Assembly (NCBI GenBank): GCA_025464585.1
Contig: JAODGL010000203.1
Location: 1 to 18,866, forward strand
Length of the DNA: 18,866 nucleotides
Direction: 5' to 3'
Source of the DNA: Methanosarcinales archaeon
GTDB taxonomy: Archaea > Halobacteriota > Syntropharchaeia > Alkanophagales > Methanospirareceae
The first letter of the stretch is position 1. Every line of letters begins with the position of its first letter. Both the position numbers and the translations under genes were made by a program. Positions 7,819 to 15,084 of the stretch are shown in pieces. Under the pieces are notes generated by a model. The model searched no databases. It was not told where the DNA came from and saw only the letters and a program-made list of their open reading frames with translations.

Positions 7819-9279
7819 TTATTCTGCAACCGCAGCAGCTACAAATTGAAGTGGTCCTTTTTTACCTATTATCAGAGAAGCCGATAATCGGAGTTTGAAT
7901 TCCGAACCATCTTTTCTCACACCTGTTAACTCCCCCTCCCAATCCCCTTTCTTCTGCACTGCAATTAGAATATCCTCAGTACCCTCCTTTTGTCGCCAGA
8001 ATTCTGTGCAAGAACGTCCTAAAACTTCATTCTCCCCCTCATAACCCCACATCTTCAGGAACGCCGGATTCACATATGTTAGTTTGCCTACCGTGTCAGC
8101 CATAAAGACCGAATTAATAGATATTTCAACCGCATTTGCCTTTACTCTCAACTCTTCTTCAACTTTTATCTTTGCAATACCGCCTGCGATCCCTTCTGAT
8201 ATCCCTCCAAGTAAACTTCTATCCTCTTCTGATAGAACTCTTCCACGCTTGGTAAGAATTAATAGTGCGCCATGAGGTTCCCCCTTTGTACGCAGGGGGA
8301 TCGCATATATCTCCTGTAGACCATATTCAGCGGCTAACTCAGAGGCATAATTATAGTAGAAAAGCTCATCCCCCCCTTTCTTCTCCCCTTTAACAAAGAA
8401 AATGGGTTCTTTACTGATGATTGCTGCTCTCGCAATACCTCTTTTCCATTCATCAACCGTATTTCTTTTTCCCCTATCCTCCATGCGTGGATAGCCTACC
8501 TGTGCAGAACTGGAAAGCAGATTGTTTTCGTGATTGTAAATCAGTATATCCCCCATATCGTAACCAATTACAGCGGACAGATTCTCGAGAATGGTAGAGC
8601 ATAGTTGATCAATTGTATATGAACGATTAACCGCCTCTCCAAGCAATTTATGCAGTTCAGAAAGATTTCTAATCCGCTCTTCTCTTCTAACTTTTTCTGA
8701 AATATCACGAATAATAGCAATAATGGAGAAGGAACCGTCTGGATTCTCCACTTTCCTCGCTTTTATCTCCAGAATTCTCCCCTCTTTATCTTCCACCTGG
8801 CTCTCCACCTCTTCCACGCTGCCTTCAATGATCCCTTTTATTTGGTCTTGATAAGCTTCAAAACCTTTTCCCTTACCTGCGCCAAAGAGAGCCCGGTAAT
8901 ATTTCTGCCCTGCGCAGTCGCCGTAAAGAGCGAGCAAATACCTGTTCATGAACATGATATTGTAGTCAAAATCAAGAACCAGAACACCTTCCGGTATATC
9001 GGACAATATGCGTGAGAAAATCTTCTCTGAGTATGTCTGGTCTTCCTCGCGCAATCTAAAGATATGTTGCAGGGGGGCTTTGCTCACAAACCATACCTTT
9101 GCTCTCCCTATCCGTTTGTAAGCGATACGTCCATCAGCACGCAGGCGATTTAAGTATTTAGATAGCGTATGTCTCTCTAAGTGGGTTATCTTTGAAAGTT
9201 CGTCAATAGTTGCTCCTGTTTCACCTATGCTTGCGATAGCATTAATTATTCTACCGAAGGCTTCCTCTTCCGAATCCAT
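7819..9279 (-). CDS. HTH-PAS-GAF-PAS signal-transduction regulator lacking a kinase domain
   Basis: A 486-residue soluble protein. Residues 8-66 form a winged helix-turn-helix of the MarR/ArsR/IclR fold (ATIDELSKITHLERHTLSKYLNRL then a basic wing to WFVSK). PAS1 occupies about 85-195, ending in the IIRDISE motif, GAF about 205-370, and PAS2 about 380-486. The protein stops just where a histidine kinase would normally begin (after QFVAAAVAE, where sensor kinases read on into a DITER linker), and no kinase core follows in any frame before the next gene. It is therefore best read as a DNA-binding regulator with three sensory modules; the ligand is unknown. It has its own strong TATA box (9308-9315). 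Transcription of the next gene probably restarts from a separate promoter. Confidence 0.88.
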   Translation of the reverse strand: MDSEEEAFGRIINAIASIGETGATIDELSKITHLERHTLSKYLNRLRADGRIAYKRIGRAKVWFVSKAPLQHIFRLREEDQTYSEKIFSRILSDIPEGVLVLDFDYNIMFMNRYLLALYGDCAGQKYYRALFGAGKGKGFEAYQDQIKGIIEGSVEEVESQVEDKEGRILEIKARKVENPDGSFSIIAIIRDISEKVRREERIRNLSELHKLLGEAVNRSYTIDQLCSTILENLSAVIGYDMGDILIYNHENNLLSSSAQVGYPRMEDRGKRNTVDEWKRGIARAAIISKEPIFFVKGEKKGGDELFYYNYASELAAEYGLQEIYAIPLRTKGEPHGALLILTKRGRVLSEEDRSLLGGISEGIAGGIAKIKVEEELRVKANAVEISINSVFMADTVGKLTYVNPAFLKMWGYEGENEVLGRSCTEFWRQKEGTEDILIAVQKKGDWEGELTGVRKDGSEFKLRLSASLIIGKKGPLQFVAAAVAE

Positions 9280-9307
9280 TTTTTGTGGTAAAGATTGTAT
9301 GAGAGGG

Positions 9308-9315
9308 TATATAAA
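9308..9315 (-). promoter_or_regulatory. strong TATA box for the HTH-PAS-GAF-PAS gene
   Basis: Reads TTTATATA on the - strand, a consensus archaeal TATA element, with its centre about 32 bases upstream of the ATG at 9279. A start point about 25 bases downstream would give a leader of only a few bases. No Shine-Dalgarno precedes the ATG, which agrees with that. Confidence 0.72.
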
Positions 9316-9329
9316 GGTTGCGGTTTGCG

Positions 9330-9347
9330 GTTACCTATTTGGGTAAC
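9330..9347. promoter_or_regulatory. inverted repeat gttacc/ggtaac upstream of the TATA box
   Basis: Six-bp perfect arms at 9330-9335 and 9342-9347 with a 6-base spacer. It sits about 15 bases upstream of the TATA box of the HTH-PAS gene and about 15 bases beyond the stop of the DUF362 gene. It could be an operator (possibly bound by the HTH-PAS protein itself) or a weak terminator for DUF362; no U-tract follows, which favours an operator. Confidence 0.4.
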
Positions 9348-9361
9348 GAAGAGAAACCGAT

Positions 9362-10354
9362 TCAAACCATGCAAATCTCATATTCCAGCTCGCCCAAGCC
9401 CAATTTGTGCGCTTCTCGCACCTGAACCGTAGGGTCGCTCTCGAACAGGTGTTTGCCGATCATATCTATGGAAGCCATATCTACGGCAACAATATCCTTA
9501 GAAGCTAAAACGCCTATATCAGGACACATATATTCTGGTGCAAATTCAGCGCAATCGCAAAACGGCGTGATATCAATAAGGAAATTAACAAAGATAAATT
9601 TATGATACGGCAGGTTCCTAAGGACGGCATGAGCGACTTCTGCAAGTCGCTTTTGTAAATTCGGGGACATATCCCTGGCTGATTTTAAAGCACCGGTCTC
9701 GCATACTGCTATGCAAGAACCACAACCAATACAGTTTTCACGGATTAGCTCATGGTCTTCACTAATCGCATCGTGTTTACACGCTTCTCTACACTTGTCG
9801 CACTGGTTACATAAATCTGTATCGAGCACTGGCTGTGTCACTTCATGCTGATATATTTTTGTTCTTTTGGTCACGCAGCCCATAGCAACGTTTTTTATCG
9901 CGCCACCGAAAGAAGAAGCGCCATGACCCGTGGCATGCGAAATAACGAGCATCGCGTCACTGTCGTATATGCTCTTCGCTATTTCCACTTTTTCGGTCAC
10001 TTGCACACCTTCGTCTTTTAGACCGTCGGCTATAATCACGGGACAGCCGAGATAAGAAGGAAGGAACCCATGCGCAAATGCTGTTCGGTAATAGTCCATC
10101 GCAGTATATCTTTCTGCCTTATATATGGTCGTGGTATCGGTAACGAAAGGGTCTCCACCGTGCTTCTTCACTACTGCCACTATTTTCTGCACATAAGCGG
10201 GTTTTACGAAGGTCTTGTTATTTCGCTCGCCCATGTGCATCTTCAGGGCTGTAACATCTTTCAAATCGCCAACTCCGACCTTTTCCAGCAATGTTTCAAG
10301 TTTTTCTACTGTGAAGGTACCTTCCGTCGCGTCTATGAAGTATACCTCGCTCAT
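9362..10354 (-). CDS. DUF362 family protein with two [4Fe-4S] ferredoxin motifs
   Basis: A 330-residue Fe-S protein of the DUF362/COG2768 type. The DUF362 portion spans both ends and encloses a 2x[4Fe-4S] ferredoxin module: C182-x2-C185-x2-C188-x3-C192 and C208-x2-C211-x2-C214-x3-C218. The GASSFGGAIKNVAMGC segment (145-160) and the TPFCDCAEFAP segment (263-273) are DUF362 features, with C266 and C268 as possible extra ligands. No signal peptide or membrane helix is seen, so it is likely cytoplasmic. Proteins of this family are common in anaerobes and probably handle electrons, but the reaction is not established. It is transcribed alone, divergently from the HAD phosphatase gene. Length and motifs are complete. 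Confidence 0.9.
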   Translation of the reverse strand: MSEVYFIDATEGTFTVEKLETLLEKVGVGDLKDVTALKMHMGERNNKTFVKPAYVQKIVAVVKKHGGDPFVTDTTTIYKAERYTAMDYYRTAFAHGFLPSYLGCPVIIADGLKDEGVQVTEKVEIAKSIYDSDAMLVISHATGHGASSFGGAIKNVAMGCVTKRTKIYQHEVTQPVLDTDLCNQCDKCREACKHDAISEDHELIRENCIGCGSCIAVCETGALKSARDMSPNLQKRLAEVAHAVLRNLPYHKFIFVNFLIDITPFCDCAEFAPEYMCPDIGVLASKDIVAVDMASIDMIGKHLFESDPTVQVREAHKLGLGELEYEICMV

Positions 10355-10424
10355 ACTTACTTTTCTTTTTTTAAACAGAATAACCTTTTCTTTTTTAGAA
10401 AAATATTAATTAAATTGAATAAGA
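10355..10424. promoter_or_regulatory. divergent A/T-rich promoter region (DUF362 / HAD phosphatase)
   Basis: Seventy bases between two diverging start codons, almost entirely A/T. TATA-like runs are aaatattaat (10401-10410) for the + strand gene and tttaaaaaaa on the - strand (around 10366-10374). Neither start has a Shine-Dalgarno, consistent with leaderless transcripts in both directions. The exact boxes cannot be fixed by eye. Confidence 0.45.
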
Positions 10425-11054
10425 ATGAAATTCAAAACAGGTCTTTTTGATATGGATGGCACCTTAATTGACTCATCTGCAGCGATTTTGAGTTCGGTTA
10501 AGGAAGCAGCAAGAATAACGGGCTTGAGGATTCCAACAGATACGGAGATAAAGGAGATAATCCATTTGCCAAGTCAGCTCTCTTTCAGGCTTTTATATCC
10601 GGCTAAAGACCCGGCAGAGTTTGATTCGGTCTTTCTCGGGCTTATGAGGGGTGAATTCAAACCGCGGATAAAAGAAGTTCCGAAAGCGAGACTGACACTT
10701 GAATCGCTGAGAGAAAAAGGGATAAAAATAGGAATAGTGACTACAAAGGATAGAACATCAGCAGAGGAAACGATAACGAATTTTCGGTTCCCTTGTGATG
10801 TTCTGCTCACTGCTGGGGATACGGCTCGAACAAGACCAGACCCTGAACCCTTGCTTAAAGCGATAAAATTACTCAGTTCCACAGCGGCTCAAACTTTCTA
10901 TTGTGGCGATACACCGCAGGATATAGTTCAAGGAAGAAGGGCGGGGGTAACAACAGTTGGCTTAACTACCGGGTTGTACTCAAAGGATGAACTGGAGAAG
11001 GAAAAACCTGATTTCGTATTTGATAAAATTGAAGCAGTGTTGGGTATGGTATGA
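10425..11054 (+). CDS. HAD-superfamily hydrolase, phosphoglycolate phosphatase-like
   Basis: A 209-residue haloacid dehalogenase-type phosphatase with a helical cap (about 15-80). Motif I is FDMDGT with nucleophile D9 and acid/base D11; motif II is T106 (GIVTTKD); motif IV is GDTPQDI with D162 and D166. Motif III, usually KPxP, reads T-R137-P-D-P-E-P, so the usual lysine is replaced by arginine. The overall layout matches phosphoglycolate phosphatase/beta-phosphoglucomutase-like enzymes, but the substrate cannot be assigned. It is followed after 73 bases by a class II aldolase on the same strand; a sugar-phosphate connection is plausible but not shown. There is no Shine-Dalgarno before the ATG. 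Confidence 0.87.
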   Translation: MKFKTGLFDMDGTLIDSSAAILSSVKEAARITGLRIPTDTEIKEIIHLPSQLSFRLLYPAKDPAEFDSVFLGLMRGEFKPRIKEVPKARLTLESLREKGIKIGIVTTKDRTSAEETITNFRFPCDVLLTAGDTARTRPDPEPLLKAIKLLSSTAAQTFYCGDTPQDIVQGRRAGVTTVGLTTGLYSKDELEKEKPDFVFDKIEAVLGMV

Positions 11055-11064
11055 TATAATATCA
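11052..11064. other. A/T palindrome at the HAD stop codon
   Basis: tgatat-a-atatca is a perfect 6-1-6 palindrome whose first three bases are the stop codon of the HAD gene. It may be a small transcription-stop structure or a regulatory site for the following aldolase gene, whose 73-base leader (11055-11127) otherwise shows only A/T-rich sequence and an AG-rich run just before the ATG. Weak evidence. Confidence 0.25.
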
Positions 11065-11127
11065 AATGTAAGAAGAAGGGATCAATAAAACTTTACGATT
11101 ACAGTCCTATATTTACTTAAGAGAGAG

Positions 11128-11703
11128 ATGCAAGAACTAATAAAATACGGTAAAAAGATAGTTGAGGCAGGACTTGCGCATTCGCATTTTGGTAATGTCA
11201 GCAAGCGCGTTGGGGATGAGATGCTTATCAGCACCACGGGAAGTATGCTGGACGAGCTTGAAGGACAGATTGTTTCGGTTCCCATAGATCCGACATCGCC
11301 GGATGAGCTTGATGTAATTGCCTCCTCAGAAGTAAACGTCCATCGAGCGATTTACAAAGAGACATCTGCTCTTGCTATTTTACACGGGCACTCAAAATAC
11401 GCGGTGGTGATGTCTATGCTGTACAAACCCGGCGAGCAGATAGTGCCTGAAGATTCAGAGAGCATCTATTTTCTGCATGAAATACCCGTGGTGACGGGTG
11501 GTATCGGCTCGGAGAAACTGGCAAGAAATGCAGCCCGCGCACTTCGTGACCACAAGGGGATTGTCGTTCATGGTCATGGCACGTTTGCTCGTGGCGCAAC
11601 GGTAGATGAAGCTTTTGTTATTCTCAGCTCGATTGAACACGCATGCATGGTCAAGTATTTGGCTGATATGGCGAGGATGAATAGAATAATAAACAAAGAC
11701 TGA
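11128..11703 (+). CDS. class II aldolase, L-fuculose-1-phosphate aldolase-like
   Basis: A 191-residue zinc-dependent class II aldolase (AraD/FucA family). By comparison with FucA: N-terminal G-N-V-S substrate loop (22-25), S/T-rich STTGSML loop (35-41), catalytic glutamate E68 in ASSEVNVH, zinc ligands H86 and H88 (ILHGHSKYA), and third zinc histidine H150 (VVHGHGTFA). It would split L-fuculose 1-phosphate into dihydroxyacetone phosphate and L-lactaldehyde. In methanogens a homologue of this size (MJ1418) has been shown to have this activity and was proposed to supply lactaldehyde for coenzyme F420 synthesis, so that role is plausible here, by homology only. An AG-rich gagagag sequence directly precedes the ATG. 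It converges with the NUDIX gene. Confidence 0.88.
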   Translation: MQELIKYGKKIVEAGLAHSHFGNVSKRVGDEMLISTTGSMLDELEGQIVSVPIDPTSPDELDVIASSEVNVHRAIYKETSALAILHGHSKYAVVMSMLYKPGEQIVPEDSESIYFLHEIPVVTGGIGSEKLARNAARALRDHKGIVVHGHGTFARGATVDEAFVILSSIEHACMVKYLADMARMNRIINKD

Positions 11704-11709
11704 CCTGTT

Positions 11710-11747
11710 AGTTTTAAATTTTGACTTTTGCACTTTACAATTTTCAT
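11710..11747. repeat. low-complexity A/T-rich word sequence at a convergent junction
   Basis: A run built of short words (ttttaaattttgac, ttttgcac, tttacaattttcatt) fills the gap between the aldolase and NUDIX stop codons. It reads as degenerate variation on a ttttgNa/attt theme rather than as coding sequence and resembles in character the sequences at 1131-1165 and 18121-18186. Confidence 0.45.
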
Positions 11748-12262
11748 TCTTCTCCGTCACTCACCATTAGCACTCCGATCACTGTCTTTCCGTCTTTTAT
11801 CTCTCCCCTTCTTATCCTCGTTAATAACTCATCCAACGGCACAAACCGTATCGGAAGTTCCGCATCAGAACCTTTCTTCAGCCCGCTTGCTTTGAAGATA
11901 TGTATTATCTCGCTACTAAAACCAGGCGATGGATAAAACTCTACCAGTTTATCCAGGTTCGAAGCTTGAAACCCGGTCTCTTCGATTAGTTCTCGCATGG
12001 CACACTCCTCGGGCGACTCCCCCTCTTCAAGTGTACCCGCGGGTATCTCTAACGTCTTACTTTCTACCGCTTTTCGGTATTGCTCCACTAACAGCACCTC
12101 TTTGCCACCGTTCATCAAAGGAACAATAGCTGCCGCACCCGGATGCACGACAATTTCACGTTTCTTTGTCCTACCATCCGGCACTGAAACGGTGTCAACC
12201 CTTAACTGAACTACTTTCCCTTTGTATATCTGCTCGCTTTTAATCGTCTTTTCTTCTTTCAT
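11744..12262 (-). CDS. NUDIX hydrolase, ADP-ribose pyrophosphatase-like
   Basis: A 172-residue NUDIX protein that probably hydrolyses ADP-ribose or a related nucleoside diphosphate sugar to AMP plus the sugar phosphate. The complete NUDIX box is G76-x5-E82-x7-R90-E91-L-x-E94-E95-x-G97-F, giving all metal-binding glutamates. The upstream G-A-A-A-I-V-P strand, the VEQYRKAVESKTLEIPAG segment (59-76) and a proline-containing FYPSPGFSSE loop (108-117) after the box are typical of the ADP-ribose pyrophosphatase subfamily. It is transcribed alone, divergently from cheA and convergently with the aldolase gene. Length and motifs are complete; substrate preference is by subfamily resemblance. Confidence 0.92.
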   Translation of the reverse strand: MKEEKTIKSEQIYKGKVVQLRVDTVSVPDGRTKKREIVVHPGAAAIVPLMNGGKEVLLVEQYRKAVESKTLEIPAGTLEEGESPEECAMRELIEETGFQASNLDKLVEFYPSPGFSSEIIHIFKASGLKKGSDAELPIRFVPLDELLTRIRRGEIKDGKTVIGVLMVSDGEE

Positions 12263-12319
12263 TTCAATTATTTATTTCTTTGAAAAAGCTATCTTTTTTA
12301 TAGCAAGGTCTGTGATAAG
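12263..12319. promoter_or_regulatory. shared divergent promoter (NUDIX / cheA) with inverted repeat
   Basis: The 57-base gap holds one A/T core that works as a TATA box in both directions: TTTTTATA (12295-12302) about 22 bases before the cheA ATG, and CTATAAAAAA on the - strand about 35 bases before the NUDIX ATG. The core lies in a symmetrical repeat gctat-(7 nt)-atagc (12288-12304), so a dimeric regulator or TBP competition could couple the two genes. Spacing supports short-leader transcripts. Confidence 0.5.
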
Positions 12320-13933
12320 ATGGTGGACGTATCAAAATATAAGGAATTGTTCGTAAACGAGTCAAGGGAGCATCTACAAAGTATAAGTAGAAATATGCTG
12401 ACGTTGGAAAAAGAACCAGAGAACACAGAAGCATTAAATGAAACGTTCCGGGCTCTGCACACGCTGAAAAGTATGGCTGCCACTATGGGTTACCCGGACA
12501 TGGAAAATCTCTCGCATGAGATGGAGAATGTGCTTGCCGTACTGAGGAAAGGGGGTGAGATGGAGGAAGGAACAATTGATGTTCTCTTGGAATGCCTTAA
12601 CGGGCTTGAAACACTTGTCGAAGATGTTGCATCCGGGGAAACGGTCAAGCGTGATTTAACAGCACTGTATAAAAAACTGGATTATATTCTGCCGAAAAAA
12701 GGAGGTGTTGAAATATCTACCGTTAGCGCAGAAGAGAAAAGAGAGAGGAAGGAAGCGGGTAGGATTAGGGTCGGTCCTGCAATAAGGGTGGGCATAGAAA
12801 AAATACAGGCATTGCAGAACCTTGCAGAGGAATTATCAATAGCAAGGATGGGGCTTCTCCAGATAGCATCAGAACATGCCATCCCTGAACTCAATGAGAT
12901 AACGGCAACAACACACCGGATCACATCAGAACTACTGGACCGTGTAATGGAGATGCGCATGTTCCCGGTTGCATATATATTCGACAGGTTTCCAAGAACC
13001 GTGCGGGATTTAAGCAGGAAAACCGGGAAAGAAGTAGATTTTGAGATATCTGGTAAGGAGATAGAACTTGATCGTCTTGTGCTTGATGAGATAAATGATG
13101 CAGTAATGCATCTGCTTCGTAACGCGGTAGGTCATGGGATAGAAAAACCGGCTGATAGGAAAAAGGCAGGGAAAAAGGATACGGGAAAGGTTATATTGAG
13201 CGCACGGAGGGAAGGCAACTACGCTGTCATTTCAGTCGAGGATGATGGCATTGGACTGGATATAGAAAAAATAAAAAAGGTAGCAGTAGAAAGGAAAATC
13301 ATCACTGGTGAGGATGCATCAAGGATGAGTGATGGGGATGTTTATGAACTTTTGGGTGCGCCAGGGCTGAGTACAACAAAAAAAATCACCGACATTTTCG
13401 GCAGGGGTGTGGGTTTTGATGTCGTGAAATCAAAAATCAAATCACTGGGGGGAAGCGTCAGAATATCATCAGAAAAAGGCAAGGGTACAATCGTGGAATT
13501 GCGTCTGCCTCTGACTACCGCTATTATTCAATCTTTACTCGTTGGTGTGGAAGAGGAAAAATATGCCATACCATTAGATTCAGTCAGGGAAATAGTAGCG
13601 GTTAGTGAAGAGAATTTGAAAAGCGTTGAAGGAAAAGAAATATTTAGCTACCGGGAACAGTTTCTGCCGATGCTGAGGCTAAAAGACATTTTTGACGTCC
13701 CGGGTGACAAAGATAAAGATAGGATAGGTCCCGTTGTGGTGGTAGAACAGGACGGAGAATTGTTTGGGATTATGGTTGGCACACTTATCGGTCAGCAGGA
13801 AACGGTAGTCAAGCCATTGAAAGGAATGCTCAAGGGCAGGAAAGAATTTGCAGGTGCAACAATACTCGGCGATGGCTCGGTTGCGTTCATCCTGGATGTA
13901 GGTGGGTTATTATTTAACCAATGCCAGCAGTAA
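12320..13933 (+). CDS. cheA: chemotaxis-type histidine kinase CheA without P2 domain
   Basis: A 537-residue CheA homologue. P1/Hpt domain (about 5-105) with phospho-acceptor H47 in HTLKSMAATMGY; a charged linker (125-150) where the P2 docking domain would be; P3 dimerisation helices (about 157-215); P4 ATPase with N-box HLLRNAVGHGIE (264-275), G1 VEDDGIGLD (306-314) and G2 GRGVGFDVV (361-369); and P5/CheW-like domain (about 400-535). It is soluble. P2, which recruits CheY and CheB in classical CheA, is missing. No receptor, CheW, CheY, CheB or CheR gene lies nearby, so it may serve a non-chemotaxis pathway or act with receptors elsewhere. Its last 13 bases overlap the start of the DUF58 gene. 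Confidence 0.94.
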   Translation: MVDVSKYKELFVNESREHLQSISRNMLTLEKEPENTEALNETFRALHTLKSMAATMGYPDMENLSHEMENVLAVLRKGGEMEEGTIDVLLECLNGLETLVEDVASGETVKRDLTALYKKLDYILPKKGGVEISTVSAEEKRERKEAGRIRVGPAIRVGIEKIQALQNLAEELSIARMGLLQIASEHAIPELNEITATTHRITSELLDRVMEMRMFPVAYIFDRFPRTVRDLSRKTGKEVDFEISGKEIELDRLVLDEINDAVMHLLRNAVGHGIEKPADRKKAGKKDTGKVILSARREGNYAVISVEDDGIGLDIEKIKKVAVERKIITGEDASRMSDGDVYELLGAPGLSTTKKITDIFGRGVGFDVVKSKIKSLGGSVRISSEKGKGTIVELRLPLTTAIIQSLLVGVEEEKYAIPLDSVREIVAVSEENLKSVEGKEIFSYREQFLPMLRLKDIFDVPGDKDKDRIGPVVVVEQDGELFGIMVGTLIGQQETVVKPLKGMLKGRKEFAGATILGDGSVAFILDVGGLLFNQCQQ

Positions 13934-14802
13934 AAGAAGTGATAAAACGTGTTCGAAAGATAGAAATAAAGACAAGAGGACCGGTAGAGGGGCTCCTGTC
14001 CGGTGAATATCACTCCATCTTCAAAGGACGAGGTATAGAATTCTCTGAAGTCCGGGGATATATACCGGGTGATGACGTAAGAGCTATTGACTGGAACGTA
14101 ACAGCGAGATTCAACGCACCGTTTGTAAAGGAGTTTATTGAAGAGCGAGACCTGACATTATTTATTGCCTTTGACTGCTCTGCAAGCAACGAATTCGGAT
14201 TTCAACGGAGCAAAAAGGACGTTGGATGTGACATCGCCGCTTCTTTGATGTTCGCCGCGTTGCGAAACAACGACAGAGTAGGTCTGTGTTTATTTACCGC
14301 CGGGGTGGAGAAGTTCATTCCGCCGGGAAAGGGCAAGAGGCATATACTTAAATTGTTGCGAGAACTACTCTATTACGAGCCGAAAAGCAAAAACACCAGC
14401 ATTCAATCCGCTCTCTCTTACCTGAATAACATCATCAAAAAGCGCAGTATCGTCTTTGTCATCTCTGATTTCATATCGTCTGATTTTGAACTTCCGCTAA
14501 AACAACTCAAGAACAAGCACGACATAATTCTTGTGGACATCGCCGATATGCGAGAAGCTCACATCCCGGATATAGGTTATGCCTTTTTGGAAGACGCTGA
14601 AACTGGTGACCAGTTGCTTGTGGACACGTCAGACCCAGAATTCAGGGAAAGATATATCGCACTGGTAAAGGATAAACGAGACGACTTTTTAGCACGGATG
14701 AGACGAATAGGGGTGGATATAATTCAAATAAATACGAGTGAGCCGTTTTACATACCTCTACAACGTTTTTTCAAGATGCGAGAAAGAAGAGTGATGAGGT
14801 GA
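13921..14802 (+). CDS. DUF58 domain protein (von Willebrand A-like fold)
   Basis: A 293-residue DUF58 protein. The signature EFSEVRGYIPGDDVRAIDWN (40-59) is clear and is followed by R63 and by an FVKEFIEERD stretch. The A-like domain starts at about residue 78 and keeps a MIDAS-type D85-x-S87-x-S89, so metal-dependent binding of a partner is possible. There are no membrane helices in this copy. DUF58 proteins are normally encoded beside a MoxR-family AAA ATPase, with which they are thought to act as a chaperone or activation pair; here no MoxR gene is present and the partner gene is cheA, with a 13-base overlap implying coupled translation. Function in this setting is unknown. Confidence 0.9.
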   Translation: MPAVKEVIKRVRKIEIKTRGPVEGLLSGEYHSIFKGRGIEFSEVRGYIPGDDVRAIDWNVTARFNAPFVKEFIEERDLTLFIAFDCSASNEFGFQRSKKDVGCDIAASLMFAALRNNDRVGLCLFTAGVEKFIPPGKGKRHILKLLRELLYYEPKSKNTSIQSALSYLNNIIKKRSIVFVISDFISSDFELPLKQLKNKHDIILVDIADMREAHIPDIGYAFLEDAETGDQLLVDTSDPEFRERYIALVKDKRDDFLARMRRIGVDIIQINTSEPFYIPLQRFFKMRERRVMR

Positions 14803-14826
14803 GGAGTTGTCGGCGACAAGCTCATC
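14793..14826 (+). terminator. nested hairpin at the DUF58 stop codon
   Basis: An inner stem ttgtc-ggc-gacaa (14807-14819) sits inside outer arms gatgag (14793-14798) and ctcatc (14821-14826). It straddles the stop codon and could end transcription of cheA-DUF58. There is no T-tract, so it is only a candidate. Confidence 0.35.
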
Positions 14827-14829
14827 CAT

Positions 14830-15036
14830 CTAACAGGGCATCAAGAGGTACCGAATACGACTGCACCCCGGGCAAGCTACGAGAACAACATCAGCTCCAG
14901 CTTCTTTAGCAGAAAGAAGCTTTCTTTGCGTGATTTCCCTCGTAAGGTACCTTCGTTCTTCTTCTATTGTATTGAACGCAAGAATAGAAATTAGACATAC
15001 GAGGGTCTGTAAGCAGCCAGCGTATCCTGAGTTTCT
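14830..15036 (-). pseudogene. probable coding remnant resembling the end of a cysteine-rich Fe-S (CCG/HdrB-like) domain
   Basis: The gap 14803-15118 has no intact gene. On the - strand a 68-codon open stretch ends with a TAG at 14830-14832 and contains no ATG, GTG or TTG at its beginning. Its second half reads like protein: I-T-Q-R-K-L-L-S-A-K-E-A-G-A-D-V-V-L-V-A then C-P-G-C. This resembles the helix-strand-CPxC ending of cysteine-rich domains in HdrB/HdrD and glycolate-oxidase-type Fe-S subunits, which bind Fe-S clusters. The first CCG half is absent. I read it as a decayed fragment; chance resemblance is possible. The rest of the gap holds the hairpin at 14793-14826 and the promoter at 15085-15118. 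Confidence 0.35.
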
Positions 15037-15084
15037 TCAGGTCTTCTATACAATCAAGCATTTTTTTAGGAAGCTACCAAAAAG

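Noticed and set aside
9308..9315. TATATAAA read as a + strand promoter
   Set aside because: No + strand gene starts downstream; the only gene with correct spacing is on the - strand at 9279.
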